Origin: Pleurobrachia bachei
Lineage: Eukaryota > Ctenophora > Tentaculata > Cydippida > Pleurobrachiidae
DNA: 27,475 bases
Direction of reading: 5' to 3'
NCBI GenBank assembly: GCA_000695325.1
Contig: AVPN01000602.1
Location: 16,792-44,266 of the forward strand
In this document: positions 9,701 to 20,680 of the stretch, piece after piece
Position numbering within the stretch: the stretch's first letter is position 1
Layout of the letters: each line of letters starts with the position of its first letter
The notes under the pieces: model-generated
Told to the model about the DNA's origin: nothing
What the model saw: the letters and a program-made list of their open reading frames with translations, nothing else
The model's database searches: none
Position numbers and translations under genes: made by a program

Positions 9701-12700
9701 CTTCATGTTCTCGTCCAGACCAAAGACGGATGTTCTGATGATCCTAGCACTATTCCTGTGGAAATCGTCGAAGGGAACAGCTGCAACAGCTCCTCTGATC
9801 CTGGAAGCAAGGGCTTTACAGGCATCACCGACAAAGTCAGGTACTGCAAACAGGGCAGCGGAGGCAGCTGTATCTTTCTCGTCCGCAACCTGGTACGGGA
9901 GGGAACTTTATTAATCACCACTGACTCCACCCAACTCCCTTGACTACCTTGCTTCCGTCTTTAATTATTATAATAAGAGGATAGGACAGCTCTTCCATGA
10001 ACTAAAATGTCCCAGAATAATAAGATTATTTTCTACTCTTCACTGAGAACTGAGAAGATCACAAACCTCGAAGTGCCAGTTGTATGAGAGCTGGAGGGAG
10101 AGCCGTGCGTGATCGGAGGTCTCGACGGTGATGATATCGGTCATGAAATCAGGTCCTGGGAGAGATGAGTGCGTGGTTAGGGGAGTGGGGCTGTTAGAAG
10201 AGTGGGGTGATTAGGAAATCGGAGTGGAAAAATATATCTGATCTCATGATATTGGTCAGTTAAACTCTAACAACATACCAAGAAGGAGACAGAGAGATCG
10301 GATAACAAACCCAGCAAAACCAAAGGGAGGCCTGTCCCTCTCGACCCACTTTACGAGATCAGGGGCCAACATGATCAGATCAGGCCCAAAGGCAACCCTG
10401 GTGTGGTGGGAGACAGTTAGAAGGGGGTGTTCCTGAAACGTGACAATGAAAAACAAGATGTTCGTGTGTGTGTCATGTAATTTGTGCTTTTCATCGCTTC
10501 TCTCTCCAGCATATTAAACCTTCGCATTCCTAAGATTAGTTCACAAAAGAACAAAAAAACACGCGGCTGTTATTATACTGCAATTCAACCTGACACACAT
10601 AACACAGATACTCAAGAATAACTTTCCCAACTAACTGTAGCAACTAGAAATACACCCCTACCTGGCTTGCTTGGCCTTGTAATCATAGATCTGGGCAGCA
10701 GCGTTATGGGGCACTCGGTAGGTGATAACCTTGTGTTTAACTCGCCCCTTATTGTCCTTGTTGTGGGCCCGGGCGGTCCTGAAACGGGGCGTTAACAATT
10801 GGGGTTTTGGTACATTTGGTAATCACAAAACTCGAGAAGGTCTCAATCTCAGATCTCAGGAGCCGGGGCTGTATATTGGTTTATACCTGTCGGCAAGGGG
10901 GTCAATCTCAGCAGAGAGGAGCTTCTCAATCTGATCAGGAAGTTCCTTGTTCCACAACTCCTCATCTTGGTTCAGGATGTAGGTTTGTCCAACTATAGCT
11001 CGGACCTTTCCGCTCTTGATGTCCCTGACGTAGATTCCCTCATTCTCGTCCAGAGGGAAGGCCTTCCTCCTCTCGACAATCTCAATGTCCACGGAGGGGA
11101 TGAACTCCGCTGGTCCACGGATCATCCACATGTTACCGGGCTGCCTCACCTTGCCCTGGTAATCGGGTAGGGAGGGTTAACAGCTGTTATATGGAGGGCG
11201 GGGACGTGTTGTAAACAGCTCCATATTGTGTTATTGGGAGCTGTCTGTTGTCATGGCAACAGTTACACTCAGTTTGAGAATGGAGCAATGGTGTGCTATA
11301 ATACACCTAACGCCAAGTCCAAACCACAATGAATGTTCCGAAGACTCACCTCACTATCGGTATGAGCAAGGACAGCCTTTACAATAAGGGCCTCATCCTC
11401 CAGAAGAATATACACATCCTGGATACCACTCTCCAGCCTCTCACCGGGCTGTAAGAAAAAGCTCTTCTCGCCCTGTCAGAGATAGAATTGGATTAGAAAT
11501 AGGAACTCTGCAGTTTCTGGAACAACTTAAAACATATAATTCTAAGTCATGAGCATATTTCTACCCGGAGGCTCATTGCCAATTCACTCGTGAGTATGGG
11601 AAATTGTATCTCATTCTAACCTTGACGAGTTTCCTCTGACCAAGTTTGTTCTTTCCATCCTCTCCCAGGGGGTCCAGGATAATACAATACTGTCGGTTAG
11701 TCAGGGTACTGATGTTGATTGGCGCCAACACGTTCTCGTATACATCGGGAATAAAGGCTTCCGATTCCTGCAGATAACAACTTTTTTAGTGAAAATGGCC
11801 AAATTTAGTTGATAATTAGCTACTTAACTGAATGTCACATAATTAGTAAATTAGCAACTACTTTACCTTGAGGGTAATCAGCCATTGTTCACCACTCTTC
11901 CTCTCAATTCCAAACCTATCCTTGAAGGACTGGAGGGCCTCAAGGTGGAGAGCAATGTTGTCTGTCAGGATGTATGCACTAATAGTTCCAACAACCTGCT
12001 CGTAGGCACCGGGCAGGTAGGCACCAGTCTCGAAAATGAGCCACTCCTCACCGCAAACTCGGTCCTTACCGACCTGATCCTGAGAGAGACAATAAGTTAG
12101 CTAGAATCGCCCAAAAAACCTGATCCTTAGAGAGGGGGATAGTGAGAAGGAGAGTGAGAGGGGGATTGATGGATCTATGTTCTATAAATATTATTTTATT
12201 CCTACACACCGGGGCCCGCTGCACTCAGGGAAGCAGCAGTAGGATAATGTGGGTGTACAAAGAGAGAAAATATGTTATTGCTATGGTAACCAACAGCCCA
12301 GTGTCCCGATCTCTGGAATATGAAGGAAAGATAAATGCAAAAATTCTGCAGCAAAATAAAATTCATGCAGCAAAATTTGTTACTTTCGTAACCCTCGCAG
12401 GGTCGCGCAATCTGACAAAGCAAAATGAGAAAATATTAGGGGACTGCAGCAGCTGCTGCGGCAGAAGATATTTCCTATACTTACACACAGAGCAGTGCTG
12501 CAGCAGTGTGTAACATATAGTGGGAGCGCTTAGATCATGCACGTGCAAAAATCGCGCGCCACCCGAAATTTAGGTTACTGTCACTCCTTTGCTTTGTATC
12601 AAATCACAAAATCACCCCAAGTTTTTTGTAGATCTCGACGAGATCTTTCGAAAACTTGAGGGTCATTTTTTGATTGGAGTTGAAATGAAGGAGCTATGAC

Positions 12701-13401
12701 AATGCGCAAAAAGGGTGGCGCGCGACTTTTGGCGGCAAATGATCTAAGTAGAATTGGATTAGAAATAGGAACTCTGCAGTTTCTGGAACAACTTAAAACA
12801 TATAATTCTAAGTCATGAGCATATTTCTACCCGGAGGCTCATTGCCAATTCACTCGTGAGTATGGGAAATTGTATCTCATTCTAACCTTGACGAGTTTCC
12901 TCTGACCAAGTTTGTTCTTTCCATCCTCTCCCAGGGGGTCCAGGATAATACAATACTGTCGGTTAGTCAGAGTACTGATGTTGATAGGCGCCAACACATT
13001 CTCGTATACATCGGGAATAAAGGCTTCCGATTCCTGCAGATAACAACTTTTTTAGTGAAATTGGACCGAATTTAGGTAATACATAATTCGCTAATTAAAC
13101 GTGACAATGTCACGGTGACATAATTAGTAAATTAGCAACTACTTTACCTTGAGGGTAATGAGCCATTGTTCACCACTCTTCCTCTCAACTCCGAACCGAT
13201 CCTTGAAGGACTGGAGGGCCTCAAGGTGGAGAGCAATGTTGTCTGTCAGGATGTATGCACTAATAGTTCCAACAACCTGCTCGTAGGCACCGGGCAGGTA
13301 GGCACCAGTCTCGAAAATGAGCCACTCCTCACCGCAAACTCGGTCCTTACCGACCTGATCCTGAGAGAGAGGGAGTGTGAGAGAGAGAGAAATATATATA
13401 T

Positions 13402-13460
<59 letters not shown>

Positions 13461-16400
13461 CAGGGGGCTGATGGATTTATTATTGTTTTTATGTTTGGAG
13501 GAGAATCTTATTTATTCCTACACACCGGGGCCCGCTGCTGCACTCGGAGAAGCAGCAGGATATAATATGGGTGTACAAAGGAGAAAATTGTTATTGTTAA
13601 AGGGGTTGCTATGGTAACCAGCAGGCGGATGGGACATGGGACTAACGGGAGTTCTTGTATCTATGGCAGCAGCAAGCTTTCTTTCTCTCTATACCTTGCA
13701 TGCCTTTAGAGCCCGGAGTCGGAGGGCCTCGTTGGGTTTGATAATACTGGCCCTGATTGTCTCCACAATTTCAACGTTCTTGTGAGGGATATAGGTACCT
13801 GGAGAGAGATGGAGATGTTTAGGGAGAGATATCGATTGGATGTTTAGGGAAACGATCACATGAATATGATCATCACATCGGTCTAAATTGATTATCAATT
13901 ATGATTTACGGGATCGGAGCAGTGAGCATGTCTGTCTGTCTGTCAGTTTAGTGTAACTGTACATAAAGACGGGTTTTATTTGGCCGGGGCCGGTATAAAC
14001 TTTTTTAGCCTTGTTGTTTTCGCCTTTATTATGTTATTGAGTTAGCGGGAATAGGCCGTAACAACACGCTTTGTTGTGAGTGTAACGTGATGGTTTGGCT
14101 GACTGGTGTATGGTGAAAAACTCAAAACTATAGATTGTGAATGACAAACAATAACTGTGTTTTACTTTCAGAAAGCTAGGTTGATGTTATAAAAACGACT
14201 AAAGAGACCACTCATGTGTTTGTTTCAAGTCTTTATGAGTGTTATTTCAAGTCTTTATTTGTTTCGAGTCTGCAGGTGTGTGTGTGTTTGTTTCGAGTTT
14301 TTATGTGTGTGTTGCGGCTATATAATGTACACAGCGCGGTGCACGATAAAGTACAAAGTTTCCTATTTTGTGCACGCTTTCATGAGAAAGAACAAAAGAT
14401 GCTTCATGCTAGAAGCTGTGAAGGTGGGATCTGGAGGACGCAGGTGAACTTTTATTCTTGAAGACAGTGGTCAGGCCTGATGACGAGGGAGAGAGAGAGA
14501 GGGAGAGAGAGAGAGAGAGGGAGAGAGAGAGGGAAAAAAAGTTAAGTAAGACGAGAAGGGAGAAGTGATCTAATGCCTCAGGTATGATCTAATGCTAGTG
14601 AGATACATGGAACAGAAGTGAGATTTTAGAGAAGCATGATAGAGAAACTCATAACTGAGAGAGAGCATCGAGAAACGAGAGAGTGCATAGGAGGTAAGAG
14701 GGTGACAAATTCATGATATTATGAGAGACCATGTCCAACAGTGAACAGTGATGTAATGCCAAGTAGAACAAGTAGCTTTACATCTTTGAAGTTGGATTAT
14801 ATGGTACAATTATACCAAACAGTACTGCTACAGATTCATAACAGACCAACAGACAAACGATCAAAAACACCTGAGTCGAGTCGTGACGAACAAACAAATC
14901 ATCTGACAACCAGCACTCACTAACCAGGTCCGGCGAATAGCCACTCATCGTGAGCGAACCTCTGGACTCCCTCGGCATCAGTAAAGTCAGTGATAGCACG
15001 GAGTCTGAGAGCGGTGTTTGTTGTAACAGCCCTGAGTTTGGTGACCTTGACATCCATAGACTCCCCGGGGTACAGAGGGAAGGGCTGCTGGTGGAGTCGC
15101 ACCTCCAGATCGGCATGGTTCAGTTGGACCTAATGCAGGGGGCGGAGTATTAGGGAGGGGATGAGGTGAGGCGGTTAGGGTGGATATGGTGTGGTGGTAT
15201 TAGGAAGGGATGGGAGGAAGGGAAGGGAATGTACATTTGCAGATCTTGAGTGTTGTTCTTGTGAATAGTAATGAAATGTACACAGTATACAGTATAGCTT
15301 AGGATAATGAGAAGTGATATGGTACCAAAAGTAAGAGAATGGGGAAGCTTGATCCCAGAAGAGAGAACTTCTCTTTCGTTGGAACCGACTGTAGAGTGAA
15401 GAGAGTGAGAGCAATTGGAGCATGCAAGGAGCAGCATATATTATTCCGTTGTAAGACATGTAGGAAGTGACTCTTCCGTCACCAATTATTTCTTTCGCTT
15501 GGGTCCAAGCTTTTGGGCATTTCTACGTTCCTAATACTCTCTTTTTCTTTCCTCTCCCTTCTTTCCACAGGAAGCAACAATAAATAGTGCATGTGGCATT
15601 TAGCCACCACTAGGTTAATAACAAGTAGGCCACCTGACTTCGTGCTATACACATCTAATTAAGATTCTACTCCAGGGTAAACAGATCCATGATTTGTCAT
15701 TAGCATGAACTTGTACATTGTTCGTGGGGTAGTCTGAATAATTGAAGTGTGTAAAGTGTATACTCCGAGACCAATTATTCAGTAACTAGATAATTTGTCA
15801 GTACACAAATTAGTAATTGGTTGAACATGTTTGGGTATCTCTACATCGTTGGTGTGAGTACCATTACAGTTTACACTGAACGCAGCATAAGTGAGGGAGT
15901 GTGGGGGAGCTTGTAAATGTGTGTACATATATCGAATGTCCAAGTGAATTTATCGAATGAGTAGAGAGGAAAGGAAAAGAAAGAGGGAACGAGGGAAAGG
16001 GTTATCTCCCACCACCGTCATTTACCTGACCATAGTTATCGAATTTAGCTCCACCCTTATCATCCCTCATAACGGGGTTAGCAACCACGCAGTAGTGGTT
16101 AGGAGGGATGATTATCATCCTGGTTGGTCCCTCAACCACCTTCTCATTGTCCTGAGGATGGATTGTTTTATGAAGGAGCACCTCAACAGAGAGATATGTT
16201 TTATAGAGATGCAGCGTTCATCTCTGGTTGGACGTTGTTTATCTATTGGTGCGAGGGAGTCTAAGTCAATATGACTCTAGCTTCCTGTTAGCGAGGGCTA
16301 GAATAACACGCACAGTAATTCGTGTGCGGCTATCAGCTATGTGTTAAATCACTTGGTATCGAAGACACCTCACACGGGCGACCTTCGCGCGCGCTGGCAA

Positions 16401-16667
16401 GGGGTTACTTCGTTACCAATTAAATCACCAACCAGAAAGATCCAAAAGCACTAAGGACATCGGCCATAAAACGACCCTGATTCGACCAAATTAACTATTC
16501 TACCTATACTATTCTATGACCTATCAATGTACCTGTCGGACGAATGTGTCCGGTCCAATGGTGGTCTTGGTGACATTGGTCTTCAAGTCCAGGACATGAA
16601 TGTAGAAATGAGGAGGAATTCGGATGACGGTGTCATCACCTTTGGGGCTTTCCCTTCGACCGGACAT
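6724..16667 (-). CDS. MVP: Major vault protein
   Basis: MVP is the main shell protein of the cytoplasmic vault ribonucleoprotein particle. Fifteen exons give 2580 nt (859 aa; human is 893): 16667-16533, 16151-16026, 15129-14925, 13798-13695, 12079-11867, 11767-11621, 11472-11350, 11155-10887, 10778-10662, 10397-10279, 10155-10067, 9889-9701, 8153-7972, 7464-7032 and 6852-6724; all phases agree. Diagnostic stretches are [13 protein letters not shown] at the N-terminus, [37 protein letters not shown], the shoulder ([38 protein letters not shown]), the long cap helix (EARs and AEA repeats, residues about 673-817) and a C-terminal [19 protein letters not shown]. Exons 5-6 and 13-14 also exist as second copies upstream. 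Exon 10 carries a suspected 50-nt unreversed complement (residues about 493-510). The ATG is preceded by a TTCAG|G acceptor-like site, so a 5' UTR intron is possible. Confidence 0.95.
7465..7780. repeat. 79-bp minisatellite made of a splice acceptor plus exon start (array A)
   Basis: Four exact-period units of 79 bp follow the genuine start of MVP exon 14. On the minus strand each unit holds the first 60 nt of exon 14 (coding [20 protein letters not shown]) and then 19 nt of pyrimidine-rich intron ending CCCCCTTAG. Five equivalent 3' splice sites therefore lie in a row. 79 is not a multiple of 3, and each extra unit read as exon ends in the TAG of the next acceptor, so only the most downstream acceptor (at 7464) gives full-length MVP. 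Units match almost base for base, which points to recent expansion. Confidence 0.9.
8207..8320. mobile_element. Short foldback (MITE-like) element, copy A
   Basis: Ends AGGAACCGACCGAA and TTCGGTCGGTACCT form a 14-bp terminal inverted repeat with one mismatch. An inner palindrome CTGATTGGTT-ATC-AACCAATCAG lies near the right end. It sits in the MVP intron upstream of exon 13 and was carried along in the exon 13-14 duplication. I see no clear target duplication and no coding capacity. Confidence 0.5.
8390..9289 (-). pseudogene. Duplicate MVP exons 13 and truncated 14
   Basis: Exon 13 copy (9289-9108) is intact with the same splice sites as the downstream one. Exon 14 copy starts at 8603 with a good acceptor (TTTTCCACTCAG) but is cut by the duplication junction at 8412. 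It reads on as GALCGQQL and a stop at 8390. A transcript using both copies would end early and lose most of the cap helix. Full-length MVP must skip at least exon 14B, either 12-13A-14A or 12-13B-14A. A GTAAGC donor lies just before the stop but gives the wrong phase for exon 13A. Confidence 0.75.
8604..8919. repeat. 79-bp splice-acceptor minisatellite (array B)
   Basis: The same four 79-bp units as array A, at 1139 bp offset. The first unit has diverged slightly (acceptor CCACTCAG, AATATTCTG). Because array length is equal in both copies, the array probably existed before the larger duplication. Confidence 0.88.
9343..9456. mobile_element. Short foldback (MITE-like) element, copy B
   Basis: Same 114-bp inverted-repeat element as 8207-8320, copied as part of the exon 13-14 duplication rather than by its own movement. 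Confidence 0.5.
10309..10358. other. Suspected 50-nt unreversed complement inside MVP exon 10
   Basis: The exon reads [18 protein letters not shown] then [16 protein letters not shown], open but unlike MVP in the middle. If the block is complemented base by base in place, the minus strand reads PEEHFTQLSLSGGKPKRP. This aligns with human MVP PEEQFTVLSLSAGRPKRP with no gap. There is no second copy of this exon in the window, so the ends are inferred from the protein and could move by a base or two. Confidence 0.82.
11483..12300. repeat. MVP exon 5-6 duplication, copy A
   Basis: Direct repeat of about 12749-13625 (offset about 1266 at the left end). Exon 6 (11767-11621) and exon 5 (12079-11867) are intact with splice sites. 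The intron between them differs from copy B by several indels, so this copy pair is older than the near-identical ones. Confidence 0.85.
12529..12748. mobile_element. 220-bp MITE-like inverted-repeat element
   Basis: The left end CTTAGATCAT then TCGCGCGCCACCC at 12553-12565, and the right end GGGTGGCGCGCGA ... ATGATCTAAG, form about 36-bp terminal inverted repeats with several mismatches in the middle. Reading the ends as TA|GATCAT and ATGATC|TA would give a TA target duplication, as in Tc1/mariner-type MITEs. It has no coding capacity. Its right end abuts the start of the exon 5-6 copy B repeat, so it lies exactly at a duplication boundary. Confidence 0.6.
12887..13360 (-). CDS. Duplicate, intact MVP exons 5 and 6
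   Basis: Exon 5 copy is 13360-13148 (213 nt) and exon 6 copy 13033-12887 (147 nt). Both begin and end in phase 0 with good splice sites, like their partners at 12079-11867 and 11767-11621. Splicing all four would add 120 aa in frame (extra shell-repeat domains, near residues 191-310). Splicing either pair gives normal MVP. Between pairs I count one amino-acid change (FGIER versus FGVER) against several silent ones, as expected for two selected copies, or for two alleles of one exon pair. Confidence 0.75.
13361..13457. repeat. GA-rich microsatellite
   Basis: Impure (GA)n, interrupted by a short TA run near 13393-13402, immediately upstream (minus sense) of the exon 5B acceptor. On the minus strand it reads as a long CT tract and may act as an oversized polypyrimidine tract. 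The open frame across it is not a gene. Confidence 0.85.
16353..16419. mobile_element. 67-bp MITE with 9-bp target duplication
   Basis: Ends TTGGTATCGAAG and CTTCGTTACCAA form a 12-bp inverted repeat with one mismatch. It is flanked on both sides by TTAAATCAC (16344-16352 and 16420-16428). The sister copy of this intron (near 20195-20210) has a single TTAAATCAC and no insert, which is a clean empty site. A 9-bp duplication is typical of Mutator-like transposases. The element is in MVP intron 1 and has no coding capacity, so it would have been moved in trans. Confidence 0.85.
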
Positions 16668-16895
16668 CCTGAACACTATACAGAAAGGGGGGCTTATAAG
16701 TTATAAGTAGGCTGCAGTTCTAATTAGCACATCAATGACACATTTTAACCAAAGGTGTGATAGAAAAAAGTTTAAAAACATTATCAAAATCAGGTAAAAG
16801 TGAACTTAAAAGAGAGTTAAAAGAGCAAACTGCAATAATTTAGTAATGTGTAAAAAGTAATCTGGACCAAAAGGGATAATATCTGATCCGATGAG
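16668..16895. promoter_or_regulatory. Short MIF-MVP spacer, likely MVP promoter
   Basis: Only 228 bp separate the MIF stop from the MVP ATG, and the same spacer recurs at 20452-20680. A TATAAG motif lies about 25-40 bp upstream of the ATG, followed by a pyrimidine run and a TTCAG acceptor-like site right before the ATG. Promoter function is inferred from position only. Confidence 0.4.
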
Positions 16896-17417
16896 TTATT
16901 GATCCCGTTTCTTTATTTCAGCAATTGTTGTACCACTTTTCCCCATAAATGTTGCCTCCGCAGCATGGAATTCGATCACAACTCGATTCTCACTAATACC
17001 AAGATTCTTCTTGAAGAACGTTGAAAAGCCCTTTGAATACTTTTCGGTATCATTGCCAGTCATACCAATCGAGGTGAACCTGGAGAAGGGGGATCTCCAA
17101 ATATGTACCCCTTAAATTTTAACAAAATAATGATCACTTTTTGCTTTGTACCAAAAGACAATTAGATTACCTAACGTGAGCAAGGGGGTCGTCGGAACCA
17201 ACATAGTACATTTCCAACTCGTTCTTGTGAGTTACAACTACCCCCTAGAGGTATGATAGTTAATACAAACTACTCATTTTGACCCCCAAACTAATACTTT
17301 TAACTTTCTTACTTCAGCAGGTTTATGAGTCATCTCAGAGACCAGTACAGTAATTCCTTTCGCAAGTTCAAGCCCCAGTTTTCGAGTGAGATTCGTTGTA
17401 ACTTGGACAACAGGCAT
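16896..17417 (-). CDS. MIF-family protein (tautomerase fold), left copy
   Basis: Three exons, 17417-17313, 17244-17171 and 17079-16896, encode 120 aa. MIF/D-dopachrome tautomerase proteins are small trimeric cytokine-like enzymes whose catalytic base is the proline exposed after Met removal. Here the start is MPVVQVTTNL with Pro2 present, the conserved lysine is in THKPAE, and FTSIGM matches the SIG loop. The C-terminal half carries the helix and strand NRVVIEFHAAE. No CxxC is present, so it is closer to DDT-type or plain tautomerase members in that respect. Only about 95 bp upstream of the ATG are shared with the right copy. Beyond that lies the MVP fragment, so this copy may have lost distal promoter sequence. 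Confidence 0.88.
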
Positions 17418-17631
17418 TTCAAAAGCTACTAAATAAGTTATTGATAAATAACTAGCTCTATTTGATGTCAGGATACACTGAATCATGTGTGAATCCCGAT
17501 ACCCGGGCAGCCCCAAGATGAAAATTCCAGGCATGAAAAAAAAATCGGGACACCGGGACCAACAGGCAGGTGGGACATGGGACTAACGGGGAGTTCTTGT
17601 ATCTATGGCAACAGCAAGCTCTTTCTCATAC

Positions 17632-20451
17632 CTTGCATGCCTTTAGGGCCCTGAGTCGGAGGGCCTCGTTGGGTTTGATGATACTGGCCCTGATGGTCTC
17701 CACAATTTCAACATTCTTGTGAGGGATATAGGTACCTGGAGAGAGAGGGAGATGTTTAGGGAAACGATCACATAAATATGATTGATATTGGTCTAGATTG
17801 ATTATTAATTAGAAGTTACAGGAGCGGTGAGCCTGTCTGTCTGTTCAGTGTAACATAAAGACGGGTTTTATTTGGCCGGGGATGGCGGTATAAACTTTTT
17901 TAGCCTTGCTGTTTTCGCCTTATAATGTTATTGAGTTAGCGGGAATAGGCCGAAACAACACGCTTTGTTGTGAGTGTAACGTGATGGTTTGTTGTGATTG
18001 TAACGTGATGGTTTGGCTGACTGGTGTATGGTGGAAAACTCAAAACTATAGATTGTGAATGACAAACAATAACTGTGTTTTACTTTCAGAAAGCTAGGTT
18101 GATGTTATAAAAAACGACTAAAGAGACCACTCATGTGTGTTTGTTTCAAGTTTTTATTTGTTTCGAGTCTGCAGGTGTGTGTGTGTGTGTTTGTTTCGAG
18201 TTTTTATGTGTGTGTTGCGGCTATATAATGTACACAGCGCGGTGCACGATAAAGTACAAAGTTTCCTATTTTGTGCACGCTATCATGAGAAAGAACAAAA
18301 GATGCTTCATGCTGTGAAGGTGAGATCTGGAGCGCAGGTGACTGGTGAACTTTTATATCAGGCCTGATGATGAGGGAGAGGGAGGGAGAGAGAAAGAAAG
18401 TCAGGGAGAAAGAGGGTGAAAAAGTGAAGGTAAGGAGAGAAGGGAGAAGTGATCTAATGCCTTAGGTATGATCTAATGCTAGTGAGATACATGGAACAAA
18501 GAAGTGAGATTTAGAGAAGCATGATAGAGAGACTCAGAACTGAGAGAACATCGAGAAACGAGAGAGTGCCATTTGAGGTAAAAGGGTGAGAAATTCATGG
18601 AATTATGAGAGACCATGTCCAACAGTGATGTAATGCCAGGTAGAACAGGTAGCTTTACATCTTTGAAGTTGATTTATATGCTACAATTATGCCAAATAAT
18701 ACAGATTCACGACAAACAAACAAACAAACCAGCAACCACCTGACAACCAACCCAATCACTAACCTGGTCCGGCGAATAGCCACTCATCGTGAGCGAACCT
18801 CTGGACTCCCTCTGCATCAGTAAAGTCAGTGATAGCACGGAGCCTTAGAGCGGTGTTTGTAGTGACGGCCCTGAGTTTGGTGACCTTGACATCCATGGAC
18901 TCCCCGGGGTACAGAGGGAAGGGCTGCTGGTGGAGTCGCACCTCCAGATCGGCATGGTTCAGTTGGACCTGTGCAGGGGTAGTTAGAGTATTAGGGTATT
19001 AGGGAGGGCATGAGGTGAGGCGGTTAGAGTATTATTATTATGGTGGATAGAGAGGAAAGGGAATGTACATTTGCAGATCTTGAGTGTTGTTCTTGTGAAT
19101 AGTAATGAAATATACACCGTATACATTATAGCTTTGGAAAATGAGAGACGATCTGCTACCAAAGCTTAGAGAATGGGGGACTAGGGAGCTTGATCTAGAA
19201 GAGAGAGAGAGAACTTCTCTTTCGTAGTAACCGACTACAGATAGTGAGAGCAAGGAGCATGCAAGGAGCAGCATATATTATTCAGTTGTAAGACATGTAG
19301 GAAGTTGCTCTTCCGTCACCAATTATCTCTTTCACTTGGCTCCAAGTTTTGGGCATTTTCTACGTTCCTAATACTCTTTCTTTCTCTCCCTTCTTTCCAC
19401 AGGAAGCAACAATAAATACTGCATGTAGCTGCATGTGGCATTTAGGCACCACTAGGTTAACACAAGTAGGCCACCTGACTTCGTGCTATACACATCTCGC
19501 AATGTTAAGATTCTACTCCAGGGTAAACAGATCCATGATTTGTCATTAGCATGAGCTTGTACATTGTTCGTGGGGTAGTCTGAATAATTGAAGTGTGTAA
19601 AATGTACAAACACTGAGAGTTGAGACCAATTATTAAATATTATCCAGTAACTAGATAATTGGTCAGTAGTACACAAATTAGTAATTGGTTGAACATGTTT
19701 GGGAATTCACATGCAGTCTTGGTGTGAGCACCATTACCCAGAACACAGTGAGGGAGAGTGTGAGGGAGCTTGTAAATGTGTGTACCTACATATCGAATGT
19801 CCAAGTGAATTTATCGAATGAGTAGAGAGGAAAGAAAAAGGAAGACAGAACGAGGGAGAGGGTTATCTCCCACCACGCCATCATTTACCTGGCCATAGTT
19901 ATCGAATTTAGCTCCACCCTTATCATCCCTCATAACGGGGTTAGCAACCACGCAGTAGTGGTTAGGAGGGATGATGATCATCCGGGTTGGTCCCTCAACC
20001 ACCTTCTCATTGTCCTGAGGATGGAATGTTTTATGAAGGAGCACCTCGACAGAGAGAGAGAGATATGATTTATAGAGATGGCGTTCATCTCTGGTTGGAC
20101 GTTGTTTATCTATTGGTGCGAGGGAGTCTAAGTCAATATGACTCCAGCTTCCTGTTAGCGAGGGCTAGAATAACACGCACAGTAAATCGTGTGCGGCTAT
20201 GTGTTAAATCACCAACCAGAAAGATCCAAAAGCACTAAGGACATCGGCCATAAAACGACCCTGATTCGACCAAATTAACTATACTACCTATACTATTCTA
20301 TGACCTATCAATGTACCTGTCGGACGAATGTGTCCGGTCCAATGGTGGTCTTGGTGACATTGGTCTTCAAGTCCAGGACATGAATGTAGAAATGAGGAGG
20401 AATTCGGATAACCGTGTCATCACCTTTGGGGCTTTCCCTTCGACCGGACAT
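17632..20451 (-). pseudogene. Truncated MVP copy (exons 1-4)
   Basis: Exons 20451-20317, 20014-19889, 18968-18764 and 17735-17632 have intact frames, phases and splice sites. They encode the first 190 or so residues, the lowest shell repeats. After exon 4 the sequence leaves MVP and enters the upstream flank of the left MIF gene. Unspliced read-through of the exon 4 donor (GTATGA) adds one Val and stops. Whether it makes a short protein, is trans-used by the downstream exons, or is dead cannot be told from sequence. Exon changes relative to the complete gene are few and mostly silent. Confidence 0.8.
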
Positions 20452-20680
20452 CCTGAACACTATACAGAAAGGGGGGCTTATAAGTATTATAAGTAGGCTG
20501 CAGTTCTAATTAGCACATCAATGACACATTTTAACCAAAGGTGTGATAGAAAAAAGTTTAAAAACATTATCAAAATCAGGTAAAAGTGAACTTAAAGGGA
20601 GTTAAAAGAGCAAACTGCAATAATTTAGTAATGTGTAAAAAGTAATCTGGACCAAAAGGGATAATATCTGATCCGATGAG

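Larger units (their letters stand above)
12749..13625. repeat. MVP exon 5-6 duplication, copy B
   Basis: Second copy of the exon 5-6 block. A GA-rich microsatellite has expanded just upstream of its exon 5 acceptor. Confidence 0.85.
13616..17512. repeat. MVP-5' half plus MIF block, left copy
   Basis: Contains MVP exons 4, 3, 2 and 1, the short MIF-MVP spacer and the MIF gene. It matches 17563-21293 in direct orientation with many small indels in introns and conserved exons. A 50-bp sequence of unclear origin (17513-17562) joins the two copies. Confidence 0.88.

Noticed and set aside
13361-13471. Open frame of alternating Arg/Glu through the GA repeat
   Set aside because: It is a direct reading of a microsatellite continuing an antisense frame of MVP exon 5B; no independent gene.
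14214-14461. Cys/Val-rich plus-strand frames in an MVP intron, also at 18135-18367
   Set aside because: They come from TG-rich simple sequence in an intron and are not kept in frame between the two copies.
17513-17562. 50-bp junction sequence suspected to be a fourth unreversed complement
   Set aside because: Complementing it in place matched neither flank of the duplicated blocks, so it is treated as ordinary junction filler despite the suggestive length.
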